A stretch of 29,001 nucleotides of DNA from a virus: positions 1 through 29,001 of the IMG/VR virus record IMGVR_UViG_3300025438_000098; one strand, written 5' to 3'. Below, piece by piece: positions 15,484-24,065 of the stretch. The position numbers and the translations under genes are program-made. Within the stretch, counting starts at the first letter, position 1. Every line of letters starts with the position of its first letter. Below the pieces are notes generated by a model. It made no database searches. It saw only the letters and a list, made by a program, of their open reading frames with translations, and had not been told where the DNA came from.

Positions 15484-16926
15484 TTAATATCCCGAAAATA
15501 TATCCATGATAACCGTCAATCTCTTGGTTATTTCTGGAAGTCCAAGTGGTTGAATAATACTATTTATGGGTCTAAGAATACATTTGTAAAATTGTGTATC
15601 ATAATCAATCTCAGGAGCAAGTTCCATAGGAAACGAACCTCTCTGAAAGGCAAAGACTGGTGATATCCTAGTATCTTTACAGTAGAAGTATTTTATCTTA
15701 ACACCAGACTTCAAGAATTCATACTTAGATTGTAAATCTTTACGATTATGAAGAAGATGATTGTGATAGGCAGCAGCCTTGACGGCAAAGTGAGCTCCAC
15801 TAACAAATACTAACCTATCTTTCTCCTCTAAGACTTTCTCTTCATATTTATTAACTGATGTCTGCATAGAAATTGAATCCATATCAGAAAGCTCAAACTC
15901 TCTTCTCAAATCCTTAACTTGTTTCAATAGGTTTTTGATATTGAAATCATCAGGGTGAGCAAATATGTACTTGATAATATCTACAATTTTCTCACGAGCA
16001 AACAATGGTGTTGATGATCTTACGAGTTCAACACCTTTTGGGAATATATAATCGAGTCTTTCATAATCAATCCCATCTTCATGTAATATATGTTGGATAT
16101 ATTTCTTCTTAGCTATATTAACAATCGATTCGGATATTCTCTCTAACTCGAAATCTTCTTTATTAGTAACCCCATATTCACCAGCGTATGTATCAAGACA
16201 ATCTTTGAAATATTTAGCATATCTAAAATGGTCAAATCCTTGTATAAAGTCTAACTCACATGACCAGTTCCAGTATATTTTATTTGATATTTCTGGTAGT
16301 ATCTTACTATTAAAGGTTCTATCTTTTACAAAAGCTCCATCAACAACAATTCTATCGTAACCATTTCCAATCTCTTCTAATATTGGTAATATATCAAATT
16401 TACCAAAATTTTCTAAATCTTCGATGTATATCGACTTAACATTAGGGTTATTTAATTTTGTTTCTTGTCTATGTTCTAATATAAGAACTTTGCTAGTCAT
16501 TCCTTCCAATCGTTCTTTATCTAGGAAGTTATTTTTCCACTGACATTTATTCATAACTGGTTCGAATGAAACGAATAGTGAATCTGTATCAGCATATATA
16601 GATACGTTCTCATCTTTTGATATTGTTTTGATTTCTTTCAAACCCATTATTTTATGTAGTTCGAAGTCTAGATGCCATAAATTGCTCCAGTATTCGACAT
16701 TATCTGTATCCATCCTCTTAGTTAATTCTCGACCCTGTGCTGTTATACTACCTGCTACGTGCTCATTGAACAGTATAAAGTAGGGAGTCGCGAGCGCTCC
16801 GTAGCTGCCGTTCAGTACTAACTTTAGTGCGAGTTGTAAACTATTATAATAGTCAACTTCGGCTTTGAGTTTGGATGCTTTTTCTTTTAGTATTTGTAAT
16901 TTATTTATTTTCTCCGCTTTTGTCAT
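15484..16926 (-). CDS. 43: DNA polymerase, family B, C-terminal half only (T4 gp43-like)
   Basis: 480 residues covering fingers end, palm and thumb of a T4-type replicative polymerase. Motif B is K35-L-V-L-N-G-S-Y-G43. Motif C is YADTDSLFVSF, with catalytic aspartates at 113 and 115. A KxY-like KKKY lies at 273-276. The C-terminus, LTVIMDIFSGY, resembles the clamp-binding end of gp43 (T4-type L-F-D-M-F-D-F). The exonuclease domain and motif A, roughly 520 residues in T4, are absent: upstream DNA holds an 80-bp gap and then a plus-strand GIY-YIG gene. A natural start (MTKAEKINKLQILKE) precedes motif B by 34 residues. The break lies in the fingers domain, as in the two-piece gp43 of some Aeromonas T4-like phages. 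The other piece must lie elsewhere. Confidence 0.92.
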   Translation of the reverse strand: MTKAEKINKLQILKEKASKLKAEVDYYNSLQLALKLVLNGSYGALATPYFILFNEHVAGSITAQGRELTKRMDTDNVEYWSNLWHLDFELHKIMGLKEIKTISKDENVSIYADTDSLFVSFEPVMNKCQWKNNFLDKERLEGMTSKVLILEHRQETKLNNPNVKSIYIEDLENFGKFDILPILEEIGNGYDRIVVDGAFVKDRTFNSKILPEISNKIYWNWSCELDFIQGFDHFRYAKYFKDCLDTYAGEYGVTNKEDFELERISESIVNIAKKKYIQHILHEDGIDYERLDYIFPKGVELVRSSTPLFAREKIVDIIKYIFAHPDDFNIKNLLKQVKDLRREFELSDMDSISMQTSVNKYEEKVLEEKDRLVFVSGAHFAVKAAAYHNHLLHNRKDLQSKYEFLKSGVKIKYFYCKDTRISPVFAFQRGSFPMELAPEIDYDTQFYKCILRPINSIIQPLGLPEITKRLTVIMDIFSGY

Positions 16927-16991
16927 AGTTCTTTTATGGTATTTTTATAAAAAGGTTTGATAAGTATATTAGTTGCAGTGTGTTGTGATAA

Positions 16992-17002
16992 TTTATATAT
17001 AG
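16992..17002 (+). promoter_or_regulatory. TTTATATATAG box 3 nt upstream of an ATG
   Basis: TTTATATATAG ends at 17002, followed by ATA and ATG 17006 of the GIY-YIG gene. This is the tightest form of the recurrent motif. Confidence 0.5.
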
Positions 17003-17005
17003 ATA

Positions 17006-17767
17006 ATGTCTGATTATTATGTTTATGTTTATATGAATCCGTTTGTGTGTTGTAATAGAACATTTGGTAACATTTCATATATGTATGAGCCCTTTTATAT
17101 AGGTAAGGGAAAGGATAGTAGATACATCTCACACCTCAGAAATTATAAACTAAAAAAGAATGATAGTTTCTTATCTAGAAAGATAAATAAGATATTAAAG
17201 AATGGGTGTAGTCCATATATTACTAAGTTGTATGAGAATCTGACCGAGAAAGAGGCTCATTCTATTGAGATTGAGTTGATAGATATTATTGGTCGAAGGT
17301 GTGTTGGTAAGGGATCATTGGTTAATATAACCTGTGGTGGTGAGGGTATTTCGGGATTTAAGCATAGTGATGAGACTCGTGAGAAGATGTCGTTGAAGGG
17401 TGAAAAACATCCAAATTGGGGCAAACCACGTAGTAAGGAAACAAGAAATAAAATATCTAAAGCTCTAACATTGAATAATCCAATGCATAACCCATTGGTG
17501 GTTGAGAAGGTTCGTTTACAGAATTTGGGTAAAACACCATGGAATAAGGGATTGTCAGCTAGTGATGTTTCTAAGAAGAGGATGAGTGAGAGTAAGCAAA
17601 AGTATGTAAATATACGAGGTGTGTCTAAAAAAACTGATGAGGAATTTACTTTTGGTAATACCAATGAGGTCATGTATTTCCTATCCAGAACACATAGAAT
17701 GGTTATGATTTATTTCGATAGGGGTGAATCGAAAGATTATTGGTGGTCATTTGATAAACTCAGGTAA
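17006..17767 (+). CDS. GIY-YIG homing endonuclease with NUMOD3 motifs
   Basis: 253 residues. The N-terminal catalytic domain has YVYVYMNP (the GIY strand) and FYIGKGKDSRY (YIG at 31-33), followed by H43 and R45 (ISHLRN) and a glutamate in HSIEIELIDIIGRR near residue 88. The C-terminal half carries NUMOD3-type DNA-binding motifs: GFKHSDETREKMSLKGEKHPNWGKPRSKETRNKIS and GKTPWNKGLSASDVSKKRMSES. The last part ends WWSFDKLR, in the style of a NUMOD1-like tail. It lies between the polymerase C-terminal piece (divergent) and the protease-scaffold gene, at the place where the missing polymerase half would be expected. Confidence 0.92.
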   Translation: MSDYYVYVYMNPFVCCNRTFGNISYMYEPFYIGKGKDSRYISHLRNYKLKKNDSFLSRKINKILKNGCSPYITKLYENLTEKEAHSIEIELIDIIGRRCVGKGSLVNITCGGEGISGFKHSDETREKMSLKGEKHPNWGKPRSKETRNKISKALTLNNPMHNPLVVEKVRLQNLGKTPWNKGLSASDVSKKRMSESKQKYVNIRGVSKKTDEEFTFGNTNEVMYFLSRTHRMVMIYFDRGESKDYWWSFDKLR

Positions 17768-17851
17768 GCGTCAGCTAATAGAGTCTGAGTTTTTGTTATG
17801 AGTGTAGTAGTCCTATAAACAATCCACCTTTTAATTTTACGGTATTTTAAG

Positions 17852-17880
17852 GCGATATATACTACATAAAAATAAATCGC
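17852..17880 (+). promoter_or_regulatory. GATATATAC element inside a GCGAT/ATCGC inverted repeat
   Basis: GATATATAC (17854-17862) and CATAAAAATAAAT follow in the 121-bp gap before the protease-scaffold gene. The stretch is framed by GCGAT (17852-17856) and ATCGC (17876-17880). A very similar GATATATACATAAAAT lies upstream of 15343 on the minus strand. The ATG at 17889 is about 26 nt downstream, so this may be a second promoter type with a longer leader. Confidence 0.4.
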
Positions 17881-17888
17881 TGAAATAC

Positions 17889-20015
17889 ATGAAACCAGTA
17901 TTAATTGTAGAAAACTCGACTAACTCTCTAAAGAGGTTAAATGAATCAGTTGCACAGATGAAGGATCAGTACCTATTGAGTGGTATTTTTACGGAGTTTG
18001 GTGTTAAGAACAGAAATGACCGTGTTTACACGGCTGAGAAGTTCCTTCCAGCATTGAAAGAATTAACTGAAAGAATTGAGACACTTGGTGTTGTTTATGG
18101 TGAGTTTGATCATCCAGATGTTTTTGATACATCTTTATCGAGATCATCACACACTATACAATCTACTAAGTATTTATCAGAGCAAAATCGAGTAGAGGGT
18201 GAGATTAGATTACTTTCTACTTATTGGGGTAAAGAAGCAAAAGCACTTGTCAATGATGGGTGTCCTATTTTCGTTTCATCTCGTGCTGCTGGTGTAACAG
18301 AGTCTGATGGCTCAGTAGCTTTGAAAAAATTATTCACATATGATATCGTTGCCGATCCTGGATTTGGATCAGCTAAAATGCACGTTAAGCCTCTCAATGA
18401 GAGTCTTGGGTATGCCGCTGATACTAACTTTAGAATCTATGAGATGTCGGATGAATCAAAAATAAATGACCTATTTAACATGAATCAAAATGATCTCGTA
18501 ACAAAAACACAATTATCGGAATACTCTAAGTATCTTATTACTGAGTTAGCTTCTACTAAAAAAGAAGTTAAGACGGCACTTACTAAGGGTAACTTAACAC
18601 CGAAAAAACTAGAACAACTTCTAGAATACTATGACGAACTTAATGTTACGAATGGTAAAATGACTAAATATCTTGATTACTTGGCTGAAAAGATTCAATT
18701 AGTTGTGTCAGAAAACAAAACACTTATCGAAAGAACAGATAAAATAATTGAACACAATGATTACTTAGCTGAAAATCTAGAAAAGTCTATTAACTACTCT
18801 GAGTATATCGCTGAGAAGTTAGACAAGAATATCGATTACTCTGAGTATATCGCTGAGAACTTAGATAAGTCAATCTCTTACGGAGAATATATCGCTGAGA
18901 ACTTGGACAAGTCAATCTCTTACGGAGAATATCTTGCTGAGAACTTAGATAAGAACATCGCATACTCTGAGTACATCGCTGAGAACTTAGATAAGAACAT
19001 CGCATACTCTGAGTACATCGCTGAGAACTTAGATAAGAACATCTCTTACGGAGAATATCTTGCTGAGAACTTGGACGATTCAATTGCATACTCTGAATAT
19101 TTATCAGAGCATGTTGAGGGTAACATTGCATACTCTGAGTACATCGCTGAAAACCTTGATGATAACATTGCATACTCTGAGTATGTTGCTGAGTCTGTTG
19201 ATAAGTCAATTGACTATCAAAAGACTATCGTTAATAAGTTGAATGAAGGACTAGTAACTGAAAATGTTGATGGATCAACAAGAAGTATGTTCCCATCACC
19301 GGAACAAGCTGGGTTCGTATCGGTTGAGGAAGAAGAAGAAGAAGAAGTTGGTGGTGACGGATCAGATGAAAATATTCCATCTGCTGATGAAACACCTAAA
19401 GTTGAAGAAGAAGAAGAAAAAACTTGCGACACTGATAAAAAAGACGAAAAAGACGACGAAGAAGAAGAAGAATCATCTGAGATTTCAGGAGATTCTGACA
19501 CTGAACTTTCGAAAAGTATAGATAAATTGATTGGAGAAGCTAAGAAACGAAAAGTTTCTGAAACATCCGATTTACATTTCTTAAAATTCTTGAACAAATC
19601 ACAGGTAGATAGTTTCTACGACCTTGTAAATGAGGAACAAGAAACTGTTAAACTTTATATAAACGAAAAAAGTTTCTTCACATCATATGATGTATTGAAG
19701 TTAATCTCTGAAGCGTTAAGTACTAAAAACGAGACTCTTGAAACGAGAGTTATCCGATTGATGCCCGAAAACATTAAGCCAATCTGGAACCAATTGAACG
19801 AGAGTTCTAGAAAGTCTGTTCTTTCACAAGCCAGACTTTACCCTGACGAAGTATTGAAAACTGAATCTCAGTTAGAACACTTCTGGAGAACTAGAAATCT
19901 CAAAACAAATGAATCTGTAACTAAAAAACTAGTTTCACACGAAGCACTTATCCAAGAGGATAGACTGAGTGAGAATGAAATGGGTTCTATTATGGAACGA
20001 TTCAAAAACCTTTAA
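17889..20015 (+). CDS. 21: Prohead protease-scaffold fusion (T4 gp21-gp22-like)
   Basis: 708 residues. Residues 1-175 form the prohead protease: YLLSGIFTEFGVKNRNDRVYT, catalytic histidine in YGEFDHPD (H75), FVSSRAAG (nucleophile S130 or S131) and YDIVADPGF. T4 gp21 cleaves after (I/L)xE during head maturation. Residues 200-436 are a predicted coiled-coil scaffold. From residue 264 to 432 a 14-residue unit recurs in exact register, each with Y-I/L-A-E or an equivalent (L-I-E at 279-281; Y-V-A-E in the last). Nearly every unit thus carries a potential cleavage site. Residues 479-535 are strongly acidic (E/D runs), like T4 internal peptides. A C-terminal domain of about 165 residues follows. In T4, protease and scaffold are separate genes. 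The capsid gene follows by 41 nt. Confidence 0.92.
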   Translation: MKPVLIVENSTNSLKRLNESVAQMKDQYLLSGIFTEFGVKNRNDRVYTAEKFLPALKELTERIETLGVVYGEFDHPDVFDTSLSRSSHTIQSTKYLSEQNRVEGEIRLLSTYWGKEAKALVNDGCPIFVSSRAAGVTESDGSVALKKLFTYDIVADPGFGSAKMHVKPLNESLGYAADTNFRIYEMSDESKINDLFNMNQNDLVTKTQLSEYSKYLITELASTKKEVKTALTKGNLTPKKLEQLLEYYDELNVTNGKMTKYLDYLAEKIQLVVSENKTLIERTDKIIEHNDYLAENLEKSINYSEYIAEKLDKNIDYSEYIAENLDKSISYGEYIAENLDKSISYGEYLAENLDKNIAYSEYIAENLDKNIAYSEYIAENLDKNISYGEYLAENLDDSIAYSEYLSEHVEGNIAYSEYIAENLDDNIAYSEYVAESVDKSIDYQKTIVNKLNEGLVTENVDGSTRSMFPSPEQAGFVSVEEEEEEEVGGDGSDENIPSADETPKVEEEEEKTCDTDKKDEKDDEEEEESSEISGDSDTELSKSIDKLIGEAKKRKVSETSDLHFLKFLNKSQVDSFYDLVNEEQETVKLYINEKSFFTSYDVLKLISEALSTKNETLETRVIRLMPENIKPIWNQLNESSRKSVLSQARLYPDEVLKTESQLEHFWRTRNLKTNESVTKKLVSHEALIQEDRLSENEMGSIMERFKNL
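18678..19196 (+). repeat. 42-bp tandem repeats encoding 14-residue scaffold units
   Basis: The 42-bp unit encodes Y-S/G-E-Y-I-A-E-N-L-D-K-N/S-I-A/S/D. Units from about residue 303 to 436 are near identical at DNA level. Those from 264 to 302 are degenerate in sequence but in the same 14-residue register. Two heptads per unit fit a coiled coil. The repeats create long spurious ORFs on the other strand. Confidence 0.92.
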
Positions 20016-20056
20016 TCTGTAGGTCAAATAGATAAAAAAACAAATTTTAAAAAATT

Positions 20057-21796
20057 ATGTCACACATTAGAATAGACAAAAATAAAGCTGTCAAGAAATG
20101 GGGTCCAGTATTGGAAAACATGGGAGTTACTAATGAGGAAAGAGTTGATTGGTTATCAGAATATGCTGAATTTCACTCAATTAATGAGAACGCATACGTA
20201 AATGCTACAACAGCAGGTATGGGTCCCATCAATTCTCCTCAACCAGGTACACTTCCAGGACTTCTTGGTGGTGGAGCCGGATTTGGTGGTCAATCACAAC
20301 CAGGCGAATTGCGTATAGGATCAGGTGATCTTGGTCAAAACTTGCTACCAGTAGCAATGAAAATCGCAGCACAAACAATAGGTTTAGACCTAGTAGCTGT
20401 AAAACCTACTCCGGGTCCAAAAATCGACCTTCTTTATATTGATTTTCAATATGATGATTTGAGAGATGTTGGTGAAGACTCACGACCACAAGTATTTAAG
20501 TTCAATTCAACTGATACTGCTGCTTATACAGCAAACATCGCTGGACTTACTGCAGCTATCGCTGCAGGAACGGGAATAGTTGAAACATCAGGTGGTTTAT
20601 CTGGCGGACAAGTGTTCGTTAATATCACAACAGGTCTTACAACTTATGCTGAACCAGTAGGTGATAAAGAAAATATGTTAGAATTCTTAGGATTCTCTCG
20701 TGTAGATGGTCTTCCAATGTACAAAGCATGGAGACAAGCTAATTCAACTACTGCCCCAGGTGGTGGTGGTGCTGGTGGTAATGGTTACCCTTATGTATAT
20801 AACCAATTACAGAATACGTTCGGACCAACTCCGTCAATGAATGCTCAGTTGAGCGCTGGTGTATTTAGTGGAGGTGTAACTTATTCGCGTGATTCTGTTG
20901 GTATCGAATTGGTATCAGCTCTTGAAGATCACCTACCAGGGTTTTCTGCAAACTGGAACTCATCAAATTCGTCAGGTGATTACCCAATGGATAGAGATAT
21001 GGATGATAAAAGATACTCAGGTGTTATTGGTCCAAAAATTTCGTCAAAATCTGTAAAAGTAGGTACTATTGAAGTATCAACTGCTCTTAGAAGAACAGAG
21101 ATTGAAGATATTAAGGCTAACACAGGAATGGATATCGTTCAAAAAATGGAATCAATCTTGGTTAATGAATTATCTCAGGTAATTTCTAAACAAATTGTTT
21201 CAAGAATCTTTGAGTTAGGAGATGCTAACAGAGCTTCTGCACCACTTGGTGGAGTTGGTACTATTGTTGGACAAACTATTTTCGACCTTGACACTGCATA
21301 TGCAGCAGCAGGTATCGTTGGTGGTGAAACAACTCACGCAGTTCAAAGAAAACTGATCACTAAAATGCTTCACGCATCAAATTACCTTGCTACCGAAGGT
21401 CGTGTTGGTCCTGCACAGTTTGCAGTAACTAATGGAGGTTTGGCCGCATCACTTATGGATGTAGTTGGTTATACTGTTAATCCAGTAAAATCTAAGTTGA
21501 ATGGTCAGGGTCAATTGTACCCAGTAGGTCAAATTGGAGAAATTCAAATTTATGTTGACCCGTACATGAAGTACAATGATAACAGAATCGTTATTGGAAG
21601 AAAGAATAACCCAGATCAACCAGGTTTGATTTTTGTACCATATCTTATGGCACAGTCAATCTCTGTAATCTCTGAGGCAACCTTTGCTCCAAGAATGTTA
21701 CTTAGATCTCGTTACGCAATCGCAGACGTTGGGTTCTTCCCAGAGAAGCAGTATATGACTATCCGAGTTAAAGATACAGCAGTTCTTTTGAACTAA
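20057..21796 (+). CDS. 23: Major capsid protein (T4 gp23-like)
   Basis: 579 residues; builds the hexamers of the head. Family features: the N-terminal KAVKKWGPVLENMGVTNEERVDWLSEYAEFHS (compare T4 LLNKWKPLLEGEG), GDLGQNLLPVAMKIAAQTIGLDLVAVKPTPGPKIDLLYIDFQYDD, the mid-region ALRRTEIEDIKANTGMDIVQKMESILVNELSQVISKQIV, and the C-terminal IYVDPYMKYNDNRIVIGRK, FVPYLMAQSISVISEATFAPRMLLRSRYAIAD. T4 gp23 loses 65 N-terminal residues to gp21 at an (I/L)xE site. Here I42-N-E44 before N45 (and L-S-E at 33-35) fits, giving a shorter propeptide. Gly-rich stretches near residues 72-85 and 234-245 are probably surface loops. It is followed by a strong terminator. Confidence 0.96.
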   Translation: MSHIRIDKNKAVKKWGPVLENMGVTNEERVDWLSEYAEFHSINENAYVNATTAGMGPINSPQPGTLPGLLGGGAGFGGQSQPGELRIGSGDLGQNLLPVAMKIAAQTIGLDLVAVKPTPGPKIDLLYIDFQYDDLRDVGEDSRPQVFKFNSTDTAAYTANIAGLTAAIAAGTGIVETSGGLSGGQVFVNITTGLTTYAEPVGDKENMLEFLGFSRVDGLPMYKAWRQANSTTAPGGGGAGGNGYPYVYNQLQNTFGPTPSMNAQLSAGVFSGGVTYSRDSVGIELVSALEDHLPGFSANWNSSNSSGDYPMDRDMDDKRYSGVIGPKISSKSVKVGTIEVSTALRRTEIEDIKANTGMDIVQKMESILVNELSQVISKQIVSRIFELGDANRASAPLGGVGTIVGQTIFDLDTAYAAAGIVGGETTHAVQRKLITKMLHASNYLATEGRVGPAQFAVTNGGLAASLMDVVGYTVNPVKSKLNGQGQLYPVGQIGEIQIYVDPYMKYNDNRIVIGRKNNPDQPGLIFVPYLMAQSISVISEATFAPRMLLRSRYAIADVGFFPEKQYMTIRVKDTAVLLN

Positions 21797-21818
21797 TAAT
21801 TCTTTTACTAATAGAGTT

Positions 21819-21862
21819 AAAAAAGAAAAACCTCCCCACTTATGGGGAGGTTTTTTCTTTTT
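21819..21862 (+). terminator. Intrinsic terminator after the major capsid gene
   Basis: CCTCCCC (21831-21837), loop ACTTAT, GGGGAGG (21844-21850), followed by TTTTTTCTTTTT. The A-rich upstream flank pairs with the U tract, so it may also work on the minus strand. It is the strongest hairpin in the window. Confidence 0.95.
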
Positions 21863-21962
21863 AAACCAGTCACTCTTACATTTATTTATATGACGTATCG
21901 TAAAACACACTCATCACAACGGTTGGGTTTGTATTCACGATTTCACAACATCACACACACCA

Positions 21963-21998
21963 TAATATATAAGAGGCGAATGTTGCCTCAATATATAA
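21963..21998 (+). promoter_or_regulatory. Duplicated AATATATAA boxes flanking a GAGGC/GCCTC hairpin
   Basis: AATATATAA occurs at 21963-21971 and again at 21990-21998, with the hairpin GAGGC-GAATGTT-GCCTC between. The second box ends 3 nt before ATG 22002 of the endonuclease. The remaining part of the gap from 21863 holds no convincing gene. Confidence 0.5.
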
Positions 21999-22001
21999 TT
22001 T

Positions 22002-24041
22002 ATGTTTGTTAAGAAAAGATTAGATATCATTACTGAAATATTGGATGGTAGTCCATCGAGAATGAGGGTGTGTTATTTTAAAAAGAACCATTTAAATATA
22101 TTGGAACAAATAGAATCTTTTTGTTCCAATATAGATGTATCTTTTAAGCAAATGATATGGCATTGGGTTAATGATTCATCATCATATTATAAGTGTGTGT
22201 GTGGTGGGTTTACAACTTTCAACAGGAACTGGTTGGATGGATATAGGGAAAATTGTTCACCTAAATGTGCCCAGGGAAAAAAGACCACGAAGGAGAAGAG
22301 GAAAAAGACCACAATTGAAAAATATGGTGTTGATAATATTGCTAAATTGTATAAAACTAAGAAAAAGCAAGCTATTACAAACCTCGAAAGATATGGATCA
22401 ACTTCCTCTTTTCAGAACGAGGCTGTTCGTTTAAAATATAGAAAAACTTGTTTGTATAGGTATGGTGTTGATCACTATTTCAAAACTGACGAATTTAAGG
22501 AAATCTCTAAGATTAGTAATTATGAGAAATATGGTGTATCACACTTTGTACAGAGTGATGAATATATAAAAAGGTCAGTTTATAGTAATAATGAGAAGTA
22601 TGGTCGGGATTGGTTTACACAAACGGAGGAGTATCTTATAAAAACCAGAAATACTAATAATGAAAAGTATGGATTTGATTCCTATGTTAATACGTCCGAA
22701 TATAAGTCCTTGTTGAAAAAGACTAATTTAGAGAAATATGGATCGGAATGGTATTTCCAATCCGATGAGTTTCGTAAATCCATTGAGGGTATAATGGTAG
22801 AAAAATATGGTGATGGGCATTATTCAAAGACACAAGAATATAAAGACCGTGTTAAGAAGACCAATGTAGAGAGGTATGGGTCCGAGTGGTATTTTCAATC
22901 TGATGGGTTTCGTGATTCGATTGAGGATATAATGGTTGAGAAGTATGGATCATCTCATTATTCAAAAACAAAGGAGTATAAGAATTTGTTAAATAGTGAT
23001 GTGTATGTTGAGAGGCGTTTATCACAGAGGGTTGGTCATTATAAAGAAATGGGATTTTCATTTATATCATCATCAGAAACACCAGGATTTGTTGATTTAT
23101 ATAGTGATGTTTGTGGTCATACTTTCTCCATACACCCAACAACACTAAAGCGTAGAATCGATGTTGGTTTGTGTGGGTGTGTTGTGTGTAACCCTTTGAA
23201 TAATGGTTCGGGTCAAGAAAAACGAATCGGTGAGTGGTTAGATACATTGGATATTGTTTATATTTCGAACGATAAGTCTATTATTCAGAATATGGAATTG
23301 GATATTTATATACCAAGTTTGAATTTAGCTATTGAATATAATGGACTTTATTGGCATTCTGATATTTATAAACATGTGAATTATCATCTAGAGAAAACTC
23401 AGAAATGTAATGATGTTGGGATTCATTTATTACATATTTGGGAGGATGATTGGTTATATAAGGAGAATATAGTTAAATCTATATTAATGAATTTTATGGG
23501 TTTGTCTAGTAATGTATTATATGCTAGAAAATGTACCATTTCGGAAGTGGTTGATAAGAAAATGGTTAATTTATTTTTCAATGAAAATCATATACAGGGT
23601 AAAACGAATTATAAAACCTCTATTGGATTATTTTATGGTGATGAGATGGTTTCCTGTATGTTGTTTCATAGTCCGAGGGGTGAACATGAACTCGTTAGGT
23701 TTTGTAATAAGAAATTTACATCTGTTGTTGGTGGAGCATCTCGACTATTTAAATATTATATAAATAATTTTGATATCAATCATATATCATCATTTGCGGA
23801 TATATCCATATTTAGTGGTGATTTGTATACCAAATTAAATTTTGAACTATCACATAGAACTAAACCAAATTATTGGTGGGTGGTTGATGGTATACGTAAA
23901 CATAGGTTTACTTATAATAAGAAGAAGTTGATTAAAGAGGGATTTGATCCATTGAAAACCGAGGTTGGAATTATGCACGGTCGTGGATATTATCGAGTAT
24001 ATGGGTGTGGTTTGGATAAATATATATGGAATCATAAATGA
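22002..24041 (+). CDS. Second large EDxHD (Vsr-fold) homing endonuclease with repeat array
   Basis: 679 residues, a diverged paralogue of the 4346-6364 gene with the same architecture. The N-terminal part has CVCGG and NCSPKCA as a zinc ribbon. Ten modules centred on E/Y-K/R-Y-G follow (residues about 106-330: EKYGVDNIA, ERYGSTSSF, YRYGVDHYF and so on). Then come a CGCVVCNP pair, the nuclease MELDIYIPSLNLAIEYNGLYWHSD with YHLEKT and LLHIWEDDW, and the C-terminal GNAT-like domain (YARKCTI, NHIQGKTN, RFCNKKF, VVGGASRLF, YYRVYGCG). It lies downstream of the capsid gene terminator with its own TATATA box. The recognition modules differ in the variable positions from the first copy, so a different target is expected. 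Confidence 0.88.
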   Translation: MFVKKRLDIITEILDGSPSRMRVCYFKKNHLNILEQIESFCSNIDVSFKQMIWHWVNDSSSYYKCVCGGFTTFNRNWLDGYRENCSPKCAQGKKTTKEKRKKTTIEKYGVDNIAKLYKTKKKQAITNLERYGSTSSFQNEAVRLKYRKTCLYRYGVDHYFKTDEFKEISKISNYEKYGVSHFVQSDEYIKRSVYSNNEKYGRDWFTQTEEYLIKTRNTNNEKYGFDSYVNTSEYKSLLKKTNLEKYGSEWYFQSDEFRKSIEGIMVEKYGDGHYSKTQEYKDRVKKTNVERYGSEWYFQSDGFRDSIEDIMVEKYGSSHYSKTKEYKNLLNSDVYVERRLSQRVGHYKEMGFSFISSSETPGFVDLYSDVCGHTFSIHPTTLKRRIDVGLCGCVVCNPLNNGSGQEKRIGEWLDTLDIVYISNDKSIIQNMELDIYIPSLNLAIEYNGLYWHSDIYKHVNYHLEKTQKCNDVGIHLLHIWEDDWLYKENIVKSILMNFMGLSSNVLYARKCTISEVVDKKMVNLFFNENHIQGKTNYKTSIGLFYGDEMVSCMLFHSPRGEHELVRFCNKKFTSVVGGASRLFKYYINNFDINHISSFADISIFSGDLYTKLNFELSHRTKPNYWWVVDGIRKHRFTYNKKKLIKEGFDPLKTEVGIMHGRGYYRVYGCGLDKYIWNHK

Positions 24042-24051
24042 TACTGTTTAA

Positions 24052-24062
24052 TTTATATATAG
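24052..24062 (+). promoter_or_regulatory. TTTATATATAG box 3 nt upstream of an ATG
   Basis: TTTATATATAG is identical to the box before 17006, with TAT and ATG 24066 following. It is placed in the 24-bp gap after the endonuclease gene and should drive the peptidase and S4-domain genes. Confidence 0.5.
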
Positions 24063-24065
24063 TAT

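Noticed and set aside
18790-19209. Long minus-strand ORF rich in Gln, Ser and Tyr opposite the scaffold repeats
   Set aside because: It is the antisense reading of the 42-bp repeats; the plus-strand frame has the protease-scaffold gene with clear domains.
19217-19597. Minus-strand Ser-rich ORF
   Set aside because: It is the antisense of the GAA/GAT-rich acidic stretch of the scaffold; low complexity only.
21890-22012. 40-codon plus-strand ORF between the capsid terminator and the second EDxHD endonuclease
   Set aside because: It overlaps the endonuclease start in another frame and has no upstream box of its own; its composition looks random.
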